NCBI RefSeq assembly: GCF_039532605.1
Contig: NZ_BAAARY010000011.1
Coordinates: forward strand, 71,943-135,942
Source of the DNA: Pilimelia columellifera
GTDB taxonomy: Bacteria > Actinomycetota > Actinomycetes > Mycobacteriales > Micromonosporaceae
Length of the DNA stretch: 64,000 nt
Reading direction: 5' to 3'
The notes beneath the pieces were generated by a model that worked only from the letters and a program-made list of their open reading frames with translations, was not told the DNA's origin and ran no database searches. Shown here in pieces: positions 17,490-26,934 of this stretch. The position numbers and the translations under genes were made by a program. Within the stretch, counting starts at the first letter, position 1. Every line of letters starts with the position of its first letter.

Positions 17490-19849
17490 GCGGGGTGCTG
17501 GACTTCCGGGCGAACCGGGTGGTCGTGGCGACCTCGACGATCACGGCCGTGTACCTGGCGTGGGCGGCGCTGCGGGTGGGCGGCGCGGCAGTGCCGATCG
17601 AGCTGGCGTGGGCGACCACGCTGCCGGTCGGGGCGTTGGCCTCGTGGGCGTGTTGGCGTGCCGTGCCGGCGGACGCCTACCCGGCGGCGCGCCGCTTCTG
17701 GCGGCATATGGGCATCACGACCGGGCTCCTGTCCGTCGGCGGGGCGACCAACGCGTACGCGGTGGTGGTCGCCGCGCACGGGCGGGAGACTCTCAGCGCC
17801 ACCGCGGCGGGCCAGATCGTCCAGGTGCCCGAGGCGACGCTGGCGATCTACGCGATGGCCCTGCTCATGCTCATGTGGGCGTTGCTGCGGCTGCCCAGCC
17901 GGGCCCAGTTGACAGCCGAGGCGAGGCGACGCTTCGTGCTCGACGCCGCGATCGTGATGTTCACCACTGGCGTTTTCGTCTGGTACCTGTCATTCCGACA
18001 CTTCGGCGACTGGGCCGGGATGATCAGTTCCCGGGTCGCCCCCACGCTCGGCGTCATCGCGTTGGGCTTCATCGGCGGCTTCGCCTTCCTCAAGATCGCG
18101 CTGCTGGGCGCCCGGGCGGTTGACACGCCCGCGATGCGTCTGCTGGCCGTCGCGGCGTCCGTCGGGGCCACCACCGGCGCCGCCGGGCCCTGGCTAGCGC
18201 AGATCACCCCCAGCCTCGCGGCGACGATCTCCCTGGCGCCGACCGCGCTGCTCATCACGCTGGCCGCCGACCGTCAGCGCCGGGCCGCCGGCGCCCCGCA
18301 GCCGGCCACCGAGCCGCCCCGGCGGCTGTTCAGCTTCGTTCCGTATCTGGCCGTGGCCGCCGTCGATGGCCTGCTGATGGTGACCGCCGCCCGCCGCGAC
18401 GATGACGTCATCATCAGCGCGGTGGCCGCGGTGCTCCTGACGGCGGCCGTCGTGTACCGGCAGATCAGCGCGCTGTCGGAGAACAACCGTCTGCTCAACC
18501 GGGTCGACGCCACCGTCCGGGAGCTGCGGGACACCCAGGCCCAGCTGGCCCACCAGGCGCAGCACGACAGCCTCACCGGCCTGGCGAACCGGCGGCTGTT
18601 CGAGCAGCGGGTCGCGGAGGCCGGAGCGTCGGCGGTCCCGTCCAGCGTGGTGCTCATCGACCTCGACGACTTCAAAGTGATCAATGACCGGTTGGGGCAC
18701 GTCACCGGGGACTCGCTGCTGGTGGCCGTCGCCCAACGGTTGCGTGCCTGCGTGCGCAGCGACGACACCGTGGCCCGGTTCGGCGGCGACGAGTTCGCCC
18801 TGCTCCTGCCCGGGGTGTCGGCGACCGACGCGATCGACGTGCTCGACCGGATCGCCACCGCGCTGGAGCGGCCGGTCTCGGTGAGCGGCCTCGACCTGCT
18901 GGTGGGCTCGAGCATCGGCGTCGCCGACGCGGCCGGCGACCTGGACGCCATCGAGCTGCTACGCCGCGCCGACCTGGCCATGTACGCGGCCAAGTCCGGG
19001 GGCAAGGGCCGGCACGCCCGGTACGACGCGACCCTGGACGAACGTGCCGCCACCGACGCGCAGATGGGGGCGGACCTGCGACTGGCCCTGGACCGCGGCG
19101 AGTTCCACCTGTTGTTCCAGCCGGTGGTGCAACTGCCCGACGGCGTGCCGGCCGGCGCCGAGGCGCTGGTCCGGTGGACGCACCCGTCCCAGGGCATGGT
19201 CCCGCCGGACGTCTTCATCGCCGCCGCCGAGCGCACCGGGCTCATCGTGCCGCTGGGCAGCTGGATCCTGCGGGAGGCGTGCCGGCAGGCGTCGCTGTGG
19301 CTTCGGCGCGACGGCGCCAGCCAACCATGGCGGGTCGGGGTGAACATCTCGGCGCGGCAACTGCGCGAGCCGGGCTTCGCCAGCCAGGTCGCCGAGGCGC
19401 TGCGGGAGTCCGGGCTCACCGCCGACCGGCTGACCGTGGAGGTCACCGAGACCGCCGTCTTCGAGAACGGACCGGCGGTGGAGGCGCTCACGGCGATCTC
19501 GCACCTCGGCGTCTCGGTTGCCCTGGACGATTTCGGCACCGGGCACTCCTCGCTGGGTCTGCTGCGCACCACCCCGGTCGACATCCTCAAGGTGGACAAA
19601 TCGTTCATCGACGGCATTCCTGGCCGGGAAGAGGAGTCGATCATCGCGACGGCGATGCTCCAGATCGCCGAGGGCCTGCACCTGGGCACCGTCGCCGAGG
19701 GCGTGGAGACACGCGCCCAGGTCGAGCGACTGCACCAGCTCGGGTACCGGCTGGCGCAGGGCTACTACTTCGACAAGCCGCTGCCGGCGACCGAGATGGG
19801 CGCGAAGCTGGCCGCCGCTGCCAACCACAGCGCCATCTCCGCCGCCTGA
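17486..19849 (+). CDS. Membrane GGDEF-EAL c-di-GMP signalling protein
   Basis: The protein has 787 residues: about eight N-terminal membrane helices (residues 10-320), then a GGDEF domain with FGGDEF at about 432-437 and an RxxD site (RSDD) just before it, then an EAL domain with AEALVRW near 559, NISARQL, DDFGTGHSSL near 681 and AEGVET. Both catalytic motifs look intact, so the protein could make and degrade c-di-GMP. Bifunctional proteins usually have one dominant activity. The membrane part resembles that of the preceding gene, and the two are coupled by an ATGA overlap. This pair appears to be an unequal tandem duplication that diverged in output domains. Confidence 0.92.
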   Translation: MSGVLDFRANRVVVATSTITAVYLAWAALRVGGAAVPIELAWATTLPVGALASWACWRAVPADAYPAARRFWRHMGITTGLLSVGGATNAYAVVVAAHGRETLSATAAGQIVQVPEATLAIYAMALLMLMWALLRLPSRAQLTAEARRRFVLDAAIVMFTTGVFVWYLSFRHFGDWAGMISSRVAPTLGVIALGFIGGFAFLKIALLGARAVDTPAMRLLAVAASVGATTGAAGPWLAQITPSLAATISLAPTALLITLAADRQRRAAGAPQPATEPPRRLFSFVPYLAVAAVDGLLMVTAARRDDDVIISAVAAVLLTAAVVYRQISALSENNRLLNRVDATVRELRDTQAQLAHQAQHDSLTGLANRRLFEQRVAEAGASAVPSSVVLIDLDDFKVINDRLGHVTGDSLLVAVAQRLRACVRSDDTVARFGGDEFALLLPGVSATDAIDVLDRIATALERPVSVSGLDLLVGSSIGVADAAGDLDAIELLRRADLAMYAAKSGGKGRHARYDATLDERAATDAQMGADLRLALDRGEFHLLFQPVVQLPDGVPAGAEALVRWTHPSQGMVPPDVFIAAAERTGLIVPLGSWILREACRQASLWLRRDGASQPWRVGVNISARQLREPGFASQVAEALRESGLTADRLTVEVTETAVFENGPAVEALTAISHLGVSVALDDFGTGHSSLGLLRTTPVDILKVDKSFIDGIPGREEESIIATAMLQIAEGLHLGTVAEGVETRAQVERLHQLGYRLAQGYYFDKPLPATEMGAKLAAAANHSAISAA

Positions 19850-19863
19850 CGCCGCCGGCGTCA
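19847..19863. terminator. Short perfect hairpin containing both convergent stop codons
   Basis: TGACGCC-GCC-GGCGTCA: the left arm begins with the TGA of the GGDEF-EAL gene and the right arm ends with the TGA of the convergent hybrid kinase. It may help termination, although a 7-bp stem is short. Confidence 0.35.
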
Positions 19864-21363
19864 GCGCTCGTCAAGGCGACGACGCACCGCCGACAACAAC
19901 TCGTCCCGGCTGAACGGCTTGGTGAGCAGGGTGACGTCCGCGGCCAGGGTGCCCCGGGACGCCAGCACCGGCGGGGCGTACCCGGACACGTACAGCACCC
20001 GGGTTCCCGGCCGGGTGAGCGCCAGCCGCCCAGCCAGCTCCCGGCCCTGGATCCCCGGGAGCACCACATCGCTGACCAGCAGCTGGATCGGGCCCGCATG
20101 GGCCAGCGCCAGCTCCAGAGCCGCCGCCCCGTCGGCGGCCAGCAGGACCCGGTAGCCGGCGGAGCGCAGGGTGCGCGCCGCGACATCACGCAGCGCCTCG
20201 TCGTCCTCGACGAACAGGATGGTCTCAGCTGACGGCGCCGACGACGGCGAGGGCCCGGCTGGCGGCGACTCCTGGGACTGGGCCAGCGGCAGCAGCATGG
20301 TGATCGTGGTGCCCGCGCCCAGGGCGGAGTCGATGCTCACCTCGCCGCCGGCCTGGGTGACCGCGCCGAAGACCGTGGCCAGCCCCAGGCCGGCGCCCTC
20401 GCCGCGAGGTTTGGTGCTGTAGAACGGCTCGAACGCCCGTTCGATGACCTCACGCGGCATCCCGGAACCCGTGTCGGTCACCCGCAGCCGCGCATACCGT
20501 CCCGGCGGCCAGCGGCCCTGGTCGTCGGCGGGCAGATCCGTGCGCAGCGTCAGCGTCCCGCCGCCGGGCATCGCGTCGCGGGCGTTGACCGCCAGGTTCA
20601 TCAACGCCTGACGGAGCTGCTCCCCGTCGGCGAGCACCGCCGGCAGCGGGTCGGACAGCAACGCCCGCACCGCGATGTGCTCGCCCACCGACCGCCGCAG
20701 CAACGCCCGGACGTCGCGCACCAACACGTTGAGGTCGATCGGCTCGATCCGGGCCACGTCCCGACGCGCGAACGACAACAGCTGCTGGGTCAGCTGGCTG
20801 GCCCGGTGCGCCGCCCGGACCACCTGCTGGGCGTCGGCGGCGATGGCGCCGACGTCCCCGCCGGTCGCGGCCTGCTCGACGACGAACTCGGCGTAGCTGA
20901 GGATCACGCCGACAATGTTGTTGAAATCATGGGCGACGCCGCCGGCGAGCTGGCCGAGGCTCTCCCACCGTTGGGCCCGTTGCAGCTGGGCGTCCACCCG
21001 GTCCCGTTCGGCGACGGCCCGCAGCCGGCGCTGCTCGGCCTCCGCGGTGAGCCGGTCGCTGATGTCCCGGAGCACCGCGCAGCGCAGCGTCCCGGCCTCA
21101 CCGACGGTCACCTCCACCGGAACGGTCCCGCCGGCGGCGCGGCGGGCGTCGGTGACCACCGGCACGTCCGCGTCGGCGGACGCCGGCAGCCCGCCGGGGA
21201 CGAGCGTGCGCACGTCCGCGCCCACGAGCTGGCTCATCGGCTGGCCGAACAGCCGCTCGGCGCGACGGTTCGCGAGCACGACGCGTCCATCGGCGTCAAC
21301 CGCGATGATCGCGTCGGGCGCGGCCTCCAGGACCGCCGCCAGAGCGGCGTCCCGTCCACTCAC
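19861..21363 (-). CDS. Hybrid sensor histidine kinase (PAS-HisKA-HATPase-REC)
   Basis: This 500-residue soluble kinase has an N-terminal PAS domain (PDAIIAVDADGRVVLANRRA), a HisKA domain with phospho-acceptor His in GGVAHDFNNIVGVILSYAEF, an ATPase domain with NLAVNARDAM (N box) and GSGMP / GLGLATVFGAV (G boxes), and a C-terminal receiver with the acidic pocket EDDEALRD and phospho-acceptor Asp in LLVSDVVLPG. The HDFNN type of kinase is common in hybrid, CckA-like proteins. The GTG at 21363 overlaps the stop of mscR as GTGA, so the kinase is translated as the last gene after a redox enzyme. No cognate output gene is adjacent. Confidence 0.92.
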   Translation of the reverse strand: MSGRDAALAAVLEAAPDAIIAVDADGRVVLANRRAERLFGQPMSQLVGADVRTLVPGGLPASADADVPVVTDARRAAGGTVPVEVTVGEAGTLRCAVLRDISDRLTAEAEQRRLRAVAERDRVDAQLQRAQRWESLGQLAGGVAHDFNNIVGVILSYAEFVVEQAATGGDVGAIAADAQQVVRAAHRASQLTQQLLSFARRDVARIEPIDLNVLVRDVRALLRRSVGEHIAVRALLSDPLPAVLADGEQLRQALMNLAVNARDAMPGGGTLTLRTDLPADDQGRWPPGRYARLRVTDTGSGMPREVIERAFEPFYSTKPRGEGAGLGLATVFGAVTQAGGEVSIDSALGAGTTITMLLPLAQSQESPPAGPSPSSAPSAETILFVEDDEALRDVAARTLRSAGYRVLLAADGAAALELALAHAGPIQLLVSDVVLPGIQGRELAGRLALTRPGTRVLYVSGYAPPVLASRGTLAADVTLLTKPFSRDELLSAVRRRLDER

Positions 21364-22445
21364 AACACCACCACGCTGCGCAGCACGTCGCCCCTGGCCA
21401 TCCGGTCGAAGGCCGCCGGCACATCGCCCGGCCCGACCCGCTCGGTGACGAACCGGTCCAGCGGCAGCCGGCCCTGGAGATAGAGCGAGATGAGCATCGG
21501 GAAGTCCCGCTCCGGGAGGCAGTCGCCGTACCAGGAGGATCTGAGCGTGCCGCCGCGGCCGAACACGTCCAGCAACGACAGGTCGAGGCGCGCCTCGGGT
21601 CTGGGCACGCCGACCAGGACGACCGTTCCGGCCAGGTCGCGGGCGTAGAACGCCTGGTGGTAGGTCTGCGGGATGCCGACCGCGTCGATCGCCAGGTCGA
21701 CGCCGTGGCCGCCGGTCAGCTCGCGGATCGCGGCCACCGGGTCGACGTCGGCGGCGTTGACGGTGTGGGTGGCGCCGAAGTCGCGGGCCCAGTCGAGCTT
21801 CCGCTGATCGAGATCGACCGCGATGATCGTGGTGGCGCCGCCGATGACCGCGCCCGCGATGGCGGCGTCGCCGACCCCGCCGCAGCCGAAGACCGCGACG
21901 CTGTCGCCGGGGCCGACCTGGCCGGTGTGCAGGGCGGCCCCGACGCCGGCCATCACGCCGCAGCCGAGGAGTCCGGCGACCTCGGGCGCCGCTGCGGCGT
22001 CGACGACGGTGCACTGACCGGCCGCCACCAGCGTCTTGTCGGCGAAGGCGCCGATACCCAGCGCCGGCGACAGCGGCGCGCCGTCGACCAGGGTCATCTT
22101 CTGGGTGGCGTTATGGGTGGCGAAGCAGCGCTGCGGCCGGCCGCGGCGGCAGGACCGGCAGGCGCCGCAGACGGCCCGCCAGTTGAGCACCACATAGTCC
22201 CCGGGGCGCACCTGGGTGACGCCGGGCCCGACGGCCGACACCGTGCCCGCGGCCTCGTGGCCGAGCAGGTACGGAAACTCGTCCCCGATCCCACCCTCCA
22301 CATAGTGCAGGTCGGTGTGGCAGACCCCGCAGGCGGCGACATCGACGACGGCTTCGCCAGGCCCCGGATCAGGAACGATGATCTCGGTGAGCACAGCGGG
22401 GGCGTTCTTGGCGGGGGCGACTACGCCCCGGACCCGGTAGGGCAC
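21360..22445 (-). CDS. mscR: S-(hydroxymethyl)mycothiol dehydrogenase / S-nitrosomycothiol reductase
   Basis: This 361-residue zinc alcohol dehydrogenase closely matches the mycothiol-dependent formaldehyde dehydrogenase family. It shows CGVCHTDLHYVEGGIGDEFP, LGHEAAGTVSAVG, the structural-zinc cysteines in CGACRSCRRGRPQRCF, a QKMTL segment, GLLGCGVMAG and an NAD-binding VFGCGGVGDAAI, ending GDVLRSVVVL. It oxidises the mycothiol-formaldehyde adduct and can reduce S-nitrosomycothiol. The GTG at 22445 has GGAGG 8 bases upstream; the longer upstream frame is spurious. The gene sits between fgd and the hybrid kinase, and its thiol cofactor depends on mshC about 20 kb away. Confidence 0.93.
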   Translation of the reverse strand: MPYRVRGVVAPAKNAPAVLTEIIVPDPGPGEAVVDVAACGVCHTDLHYVEGGIGDEFPYLLGHEAAGTVSAVGPGVTQVRPGDYVVLNWRAVCGACRSCRRGRPQRCFATHNATQKMTLVDGAPLSPALGIGAFADKTLVAAGQCTVVDAAAAPEVAGLLGCGVMAGVGAALHTGQVGPGDSVAVFGCGGVGDAAIAGAVIGGATTIIAVDLDQRKLDWARDFGATHTVNAADVDPVAAIRELTGGHGVDLAIDAVGIPQTYHQAFYARDLAGTVVLVGVPRPEARLDLSLLDVFGRGGTLRSSWYGDCLPERDFPMLISLYLQGRLPLDRFVTERVGPGDVPAAFDRMARGDVLRSVVVL

Positions 22446-22479
22446 CGGCGAACCTCCAGAGTCGACGACGACGCCACCA

Positions 22480-23517
22480 TCATGGGGCGCCAGGGCCGAC
22501 CCTGGTCGCCGCGACCCGCTCGCGCAGCAACGGCAGCACCTGACTGGCGTAGCGGCGCAGGAACCCGGCCTGGTCCGGCCCGGGCGCATGGAACACCAGA
22601 TGTTGGAAGCCCATCGACAGATACTGACCGACGCGTTCGGCGTGTTCGTCCGGATCGGTCGAGACGATCCAACGGCTGGCGGCCCGATCGACCGGGAGCG
22701 CGTCCGCCCGCCGCTGCATCTCGACCGGGTCGTCGACGCCGGTCTTCTCCTCCGGCGTCAGGGCCAGCGCCGCCCAGTGCCGGGTGTCCGCCCGGGCGCG
22801 GGCCAGGTCAGGGTCGAACGAGACCTTGACCTCGATCATGCGGTCGAGGTCGTCGACGCGACGCCCGGCCGCCGCGGCGCCGGCGGCCAGCGCGGGCAGC
22901 AGGGTCTGGGTATACAGCTGCTCCCCCTTGCCGGAGGTGCAGATGAAGCCGTCGCCGAGACGCCCGGCCAGCCGCGCCGCCACCTGGCCCGACCCGGCCA
23001 GGTACAACGGCACGGGCTGGTCGGGACGGTCGTAGACCGTGGCCCGGTCAAGCCGGTAGAACGCGCCGTCGACGCTGACCCGGTCACCGTCCCACAACGC
23101 CCTGATGATCTCGACGGCCTCGGCGAGCCGGGCCAGCCGCTCCTTTGGCGCCGGCCACGCCGCGCCCAAAGGGGCCTCATTGAGCGACTCCCCCGATCCC
23201 ACCCCCAGCGCCACCCGGCCCGGCGCCAGACAGCCGAGCGTGGCGAACGCCTGCGCGATCACGGCCGGGTGGTACCGGAAGGTCGGCGTCAACACGCTCG
23301 TGCCGATGACGACCCGGTCGGTGCGGGCCGCCAGCGCCCCGAGCCACGGCAGCGCGGCCGGCGCGTGCCCGTCGGTGTGCCGCCAGGGTTGCAGGTGGTC
23401 GCTGACGAGGACCGAGTCAAAGCCGAGGTCCTCGGCCAGCACCCCGAATCCCAGCAACGTGGCCGGGTCGAACTGCTCAGCCGAGGCCTTGTACCCGAAC
23501 CGGACGGCGTTGCCCAT
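22480..23517 (-). CDS. fgd: F420-dependent glucose-6-phosphate dehydrogenase
   Basis: Fgd oxidises glucose-6-phosphate and reduces coenzyme F420, supplying F420H2 to deazaflavin reductases. The 345-residue protein shows the family signatures FGYKASAEQFDP, VSDHLQPWRHTDGHAP, GTSVLTPTFRYHPAVIAQAF, GVGSGESLNE, FICTSGKGEQLY, and the C-terminal DPDEHAERVGQYLSMGFQHL followed by VFHAPGPDQ. The phosphate-binding and F420-binding residues expected in these motifs appear present. The ATG shares one base with the asd stop, so it is coupled to asd. This gene implies that the host makes F420, consistent with the LLM oxidoreductase at 4.9 kb. Confidence 0.93.
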   Translation of the reverse strand: MGNAVRFGYKASAEQFDPATLLGFGVLAEDLGFDSVLVSDHLQPWRHTDGHAPAALPWLGALAARTDRVVIGTSVLTPTFRYHPAVIAQAFATLGCLAPGRVALGVGSGESLNEAPLGAAWPAPKERLARLAEAVEIIRALWDGDRVSVDGAFYRLDRATVYDRPDQPVPLYLAGSGQVAARLAGRLGDGFICTSGKGEQLYTQTLLPALAAGAAAAGRRVDDLDRMIEVKVSFDPDLARARADTRHWAALALTPEEKTGVDDPVEMQRRADALPVDRAASRWIVSTDPDEHAERVGQYLSMGFQHLVFHAPGPDQAGFLRRYASQVLPLLRERVAATRVGPGAP

Positions 23518-24536
23518 CAGCCGCGCGCCACCAGCTCGGCCAGCTGGACGGCGTTGAGCGCCGCGCCCTTGCGCAGGTTGTCGCCGGAGCAGAACAACGC
23601 CAGGCCGTTGGTCACCGTCTCGTCGCGGCGGATCCGGCCGACGAACGTCGGGTCCTGGCCGGCGGCGATCAGCGGGGTGGGCACGTCCACAAGGGTCACC
23701 CCGGGCGCCTGGCCCAACAGCTCGGTGGCCCGGGCCACGCTGATCGGGCGCTCGAACCGGGCGTTGAGCTGGAGACTGTGCCCGGTGAACACCGGCACCC
23801 GCACGCAGGTGCCGGAGACCAGCAGGTCCGGCAGACCGAGGATCTTGCGGGACTCGTCGCGCAGCTTGCGTTCCTCCTCCGTTTCGCCCGAGCCGTCGTC
23901 CAGGAGGGCGCCGGCCAGTGGCAACGCGTTGAAGGCGATCGGCGCGGCAAACGACGACGTCGCCGGGAACTGCACCGCGGATCCGTCATAGGCCAGCGCG
24001 CTGGCCTGGTCGCCGGCCTTGACGACCTGCTCGGCCAGCTCGGCGACACCGGCCAGACCAGCGCCGGAGACCGCCTGGTACGTCGACACCACCAGCGCGG
24101 TGAGGCCGGCCTCGTCGTGCAGCGGCCGCAGCACCGGCATCGCCGCCATCGTCGTGCAGTTCGGGTTGGCCACGATGCCTTTGGGCCGGTCGGTCAGCGC
24201 GCCCGGGTTGACCTCGGCAACCACCAGCGGCACCTGCGGGTCCATCCGCCAGGCTGAGGAGTTGTCGATGACGACGGCCCCGGCCGCGGCGACCGCCGGC
24301 GCCAACGCGCGCGAGGTGGCGCCCCCGGCCGAGAACAGCACGATGTCCAGGCCGGTGTAGTCGGCGGAGGCGGCGTCCTCGACAGCGATCTCAATCCCGC
24401 GCCAGCTCAGCAGGCGGCCGGCGGAGCGCGCCGAGGCGAACAGGCGCAGCTCGTCGGCCGGGAAGGAACGCTCGTCCAGCAGCTTCAACATGACGGCGCC
24501 GACCTGGCCGGTGGCGCCAACGATCCCCACTCTCAT
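23517..24536 (-). CDS. asd: Aspartate-semialdehyde dehydrogenase
   Basis: Asd reduces aspartyl-4-phosphate to the semialdehyde with NADPH, feeding lysine, diaminopimelate, threonine and methionine synthesis. The 339-residue protein begins MRVGIVGATGQVGAVMLKLL (NADP-binding) and has the conserved FSAGGATSR, VIDNSSAWRMD, the catalytic Cys in VANPNCTTM and the late His in VFTGHSLQLNARF. All are intact. It leads an operon with fgd (overlapping) and mscR. No aspartate kinase gene is next to it, unlike many actinomycetes, where ask and asd are adjacent; that gene may lie elsewhere. Confidence 0.95.
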   Translation of the reverse strand: MRVGIVGATGQVGAVMLKLLDERSFPADELRLFASARSAGRLLSWRGIEIAVEDAASADYTGLDIVLFSAGGATSRALAPAVAAAGAVVIDNSSAWRMDPQVPLVVAEVNPGALTDRPKGIVANPNCTTMAAMPVLRPLHDEAGLTALVVSTYQAVSGAGLAGVAELAEQVVKAGDQASALAYDGSAVQFPATSSFAAPIAFNALPLAGALLDDGSGETEEERKLRDESRKILGLPDLLVSGTCVRVPVFTGHSLQLNARFERPISVARATELLGQAPGVTLVDVPTPLIAAGQDPTFVGRIRRDETVTNGLALFCSGDNLRKGAALNAVQLAELVARG

Positions 24537-24580
24537 GCGGCCAGGCTACCTATCGAGGCAAGCGGCGGCCCGCCGGCCGC

Positions 24581-26890
24581 TCACGGCCGCTCCGGTCGGA
24601 CCGGCGCCGTCGGCAGTCGCACCATGAACGTCGTGCCTGGTCCGTCGTCGTCGACGACGGCGATGTCCCCGCCGTGACGCTGGACGATGACGCGGGTAAG
24701 GGCCAGGCCCAGGCCGGTGCCCGGGATGCCGCGCTCGTGGGCGGAGGCGCCCCGGAAGAACCGGTTGAACAGGCGACCCCGCTCCGACGGCGGGATGCCG
24801 ATGCCCCGGTCGGCGACGGTGAGCTCGGCGACTCCGTCGACCGCCCGCAACCGCACCTCGATCCGGCCGCCGTCGGGGCTGTAGTTCACGGCGTTGCTGA
24901 GCAGGTTGTCCACCACCTGGCGCAGCCGTATCCGGTCGCCGGTCATCGGCAGCTCGGTGGGGACGTCGCCGTGCAGCTCCACCTGACCGGCCCCCGACCG
25001 CACGCCCTCGACGCCCTCAGTGACGATCTCCGCAAGGTCGACCGGCGCCAGCATCATCTCGATGTGGCCAGACTCCAGACCGGCGAGATCGAGCAGATCC
25101 TCGACGATGGCGCGCAGGGCGTCGGCGTTGGCCTGGATCCGCCCCAGCAGCTGATCGCGTTCGGCGGCCAGGTCGTCGCCGGCGGCGCGCAGCAACTCGG
25201 TCAGCGACGCGATCGAGGTCAGCGGCGTCCGCAACGAGTGTCCGGCCAGGGCGATGAACTCGTCCTTGGTGCGGCTCAGCTCCAAGGCCAGACTCTCGGT
25301 TCGCCGACGCTCCAGGAACTGGGCGAGCTGGCCGGCGACCCCGGCGAGCAGCTCCTCGGCCAACGGCTCGACGGTGTCGCTGACGCCGATCGAGCCATAG
25401 GAGCGCCCGTGCAGGGCGATCGCGGTCCGGAGGTCGCGGCCGCCCCGGTCGTTCTGGACCGGCGCGGCCGCGCCGGCGGCGCCGATCACCCGGCGACGGC
25501 CACTGACGTGGTCCTCAGCCTCGATCACCACCCGAAGGCCGTCGGTGGCGCGCAGCAGCTCGGCGGCGACCGACCCGGCGGCGTCGTCAACGGTGTCGGC
25601 GCCGGCCAGCGCCCGCGCCGCGGCGAGATCGCAGTCGCGGAAGCGCTGCCGACGGCGGCGGTCGGTGATCTCGCTCAGGGCGATCACCGCGCCGCGGCGG
25701 TCGCCCTGGAAGCCGCGGATCGGACGGCCGTTGACCGAGAAGTAGCGCACCGCGCTGGTGGGCGAGCGCATGACCACCTCAGACTCGGTCAACTCCTCGC
25801 CGACGAAGGCGCGCGCCAGCGGTGTGTCCCGCAGGCGCATGGGACGTCCGTCGGAGTGGTAAAGCTCGGGCAGCAGCACGTCTGGGTCGGTGCGGGACCA
25901 GACGACCGGGACGCCCATCTCGCGGATCACCTCGTTGGCGAGCACGATCTCGCCGTCGTCACCGAGGGCCAGAACGCCGACATCGAGGCTGTCGAGCAAC
26001 GCCCGCATGAAGCTGTGTTCGCCCTCGAGCGCTCTCTCGACAGCCACGCGGTCGCTGACGTCGCGCAGGAACGCGAAGAACAGCGCGCCAGTCCCGTTGG
26101 TCGTGAGGCCCATGACCATGTCGACGGGAAACTGGCGGCCGTCCCGGTGCGCGGCGGTCACCTGGCGGGAGGCCGGTCCGGTGGCGGCCGCCCCGGCCTC
26201 GGCGACCCGCTGCCGCGCTTCGCGCAGCCACTGCCGTTCGGCCGGATCGGCCACCAGCGTGTCAGCGGGGCGGCCGATCGCCTCGGCGGCGCTCCAGCCG
26301 AACATGGACTGGGCGGCGGCGTTCCAGGCGACGATCCGGCCCGCCAGGTCCGCGGCGAGGAAGGCGTCAGGAGTGGCGTCAAGGACCGGGCTGAGATCGA
26401 GATCCGCCGGCCGGGGACCGGACCGGTCGGCGGCGCCCCAGGCGTCGCCGATGGCGCCGCCGAGGTCGGCGAGGATGTCGCCGAGGTCGGCCGGCCACGT
26501 TCGGGCATCCGGCGCGGCGATCCCCAGCACCCCGAGGGGCAGACCGTCCGGGCCTGGGATCGGGACGCCGGCAAACGTCCACGCCTCGGCGGCCGGGTCG
26601 CCGGCGGTCCGCTCCTCGTCGAGCCGCAACGGCGCCTCCGCGCGGAGGACGGCGGCGGCTTGGACGTGGAGGCGGGCGACGCGTCCGGCACCGACGCCGA
26701 CGGCGGCGTGCGCGTCGACGAGCGCCAGCCGTCCGGCCCTCGCGACCCACACCGCCGCCAGCGGAGTGGCCGCTATCCGGGCCGCGAGCCTCGCCCACGG
26801 TCGAGCCTCGCCCGGCGCTGTCTGGGCCCGGGCGAGAGGCGATGCGGCGGTTCGCGCGGCGGTAGCCAGGCCGCTCGTCATGTCAGACAT
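24581..26890 (-). CDS. Multi-PAS/GAF sensor histidine kinase
   Basis: The 769-residue protein has an N-terminal GAF-like region (residues 25-150), PAS domain 1 (PDAFLAADLAGRIVAWNAAA), PAS domain 2 (SLDVGVLALGDDGEIVLANE) with a PAC-type RGFQGDRRGAVIALSEI, a second GAF-like region, then HisKA (KDEFIALAGHSLRTPLTSI; the H box is HSLRTPL, not the commoner HELRTPL) and HATPase (DNLLSNAVNYSP, DRGIGIP, GTGLGLALTRVIV). There are no membrane helices, so it is a cytoplasmic sensor of redox, ligand or light type. No partner response regulator is adjacent. The upstream region (26891-27117) is AT-rich near the start and shared with the divergent wall hydrolase. Confidence 0.92.
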   Translation of the reverse strand: MSDMTSGLATAARTAASPLARAQTAPGEARPWARLAARIAATPLAAVWVARAGRLALVDAHAAVGVGAGRVARLHVQAAAVLRAEAPLRLDEERTAGDPAAEAWTFAGVPIPGPDGLPLGVLGIAAPDARTWPADLGDILADLGGAIGDAWGAADRSGPRPADLDLSPVLDATPDAFLAADLAGRIVAWNAAAQSMFGWSAAEAIGRPADTLVADPAERQWLREARQRVAEAGAAATGPASRQVTAAHRDGRQFPVDMVMGLTTNGTGALFFAFLRDVSDRVAVERALEGEHSFMRALLDSLDVGVLALGDDGEIVLANEVIREMGVPVVWSRTDPDVLLPELYHSDGRPMRLRDTPLARAFVGEELTESEVVMRSPTSAVRYFSVNGRPIRGFQGDRRGAVIALSEITDRRRRQRFRDCDLAAARALAGADTVDDAAGSVAAELLRATDGLRVVIEAEDHVSGRRRVIGAAGAAAPVQNDRGGRDLRTAIALHGRSYGSIGVSDTVEPLAEELLAGVAGQLAQFLERRRTESLALELSRTKDEFIALAGHSLRTPLTSIASLTELLRAAGDDLAAERDQLLGRIQANADALRAIVEDLLDLAGLESGHIEMMLAPVDLAEIVTEGVEGVRSGAGQVELHGDVPTELPMTGDRIRLRQVVDNLLSNAVNYSPDGGRIEVRLRAVDGVAELTVADRGIGIPPSERGRLFNRFFRGASAHERGIPGTGLGLALTRVIVQRHGGDIAVVDDDGPGTTFMVRLPTAPVRPERP

Positions 26891-26934
26891 CCGCGCCGCG
26901 GACCTTGGTGACGTTCATCAATAACAATCTACCT

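Noticed and set aside
24674..26911. 745-residue open frame opposite to the PAS kinase
   Set aside because: It has only Gly/Arg/Gln-rich composition, whereas the minus frame has PAS, HisKA and ATPase motifs.
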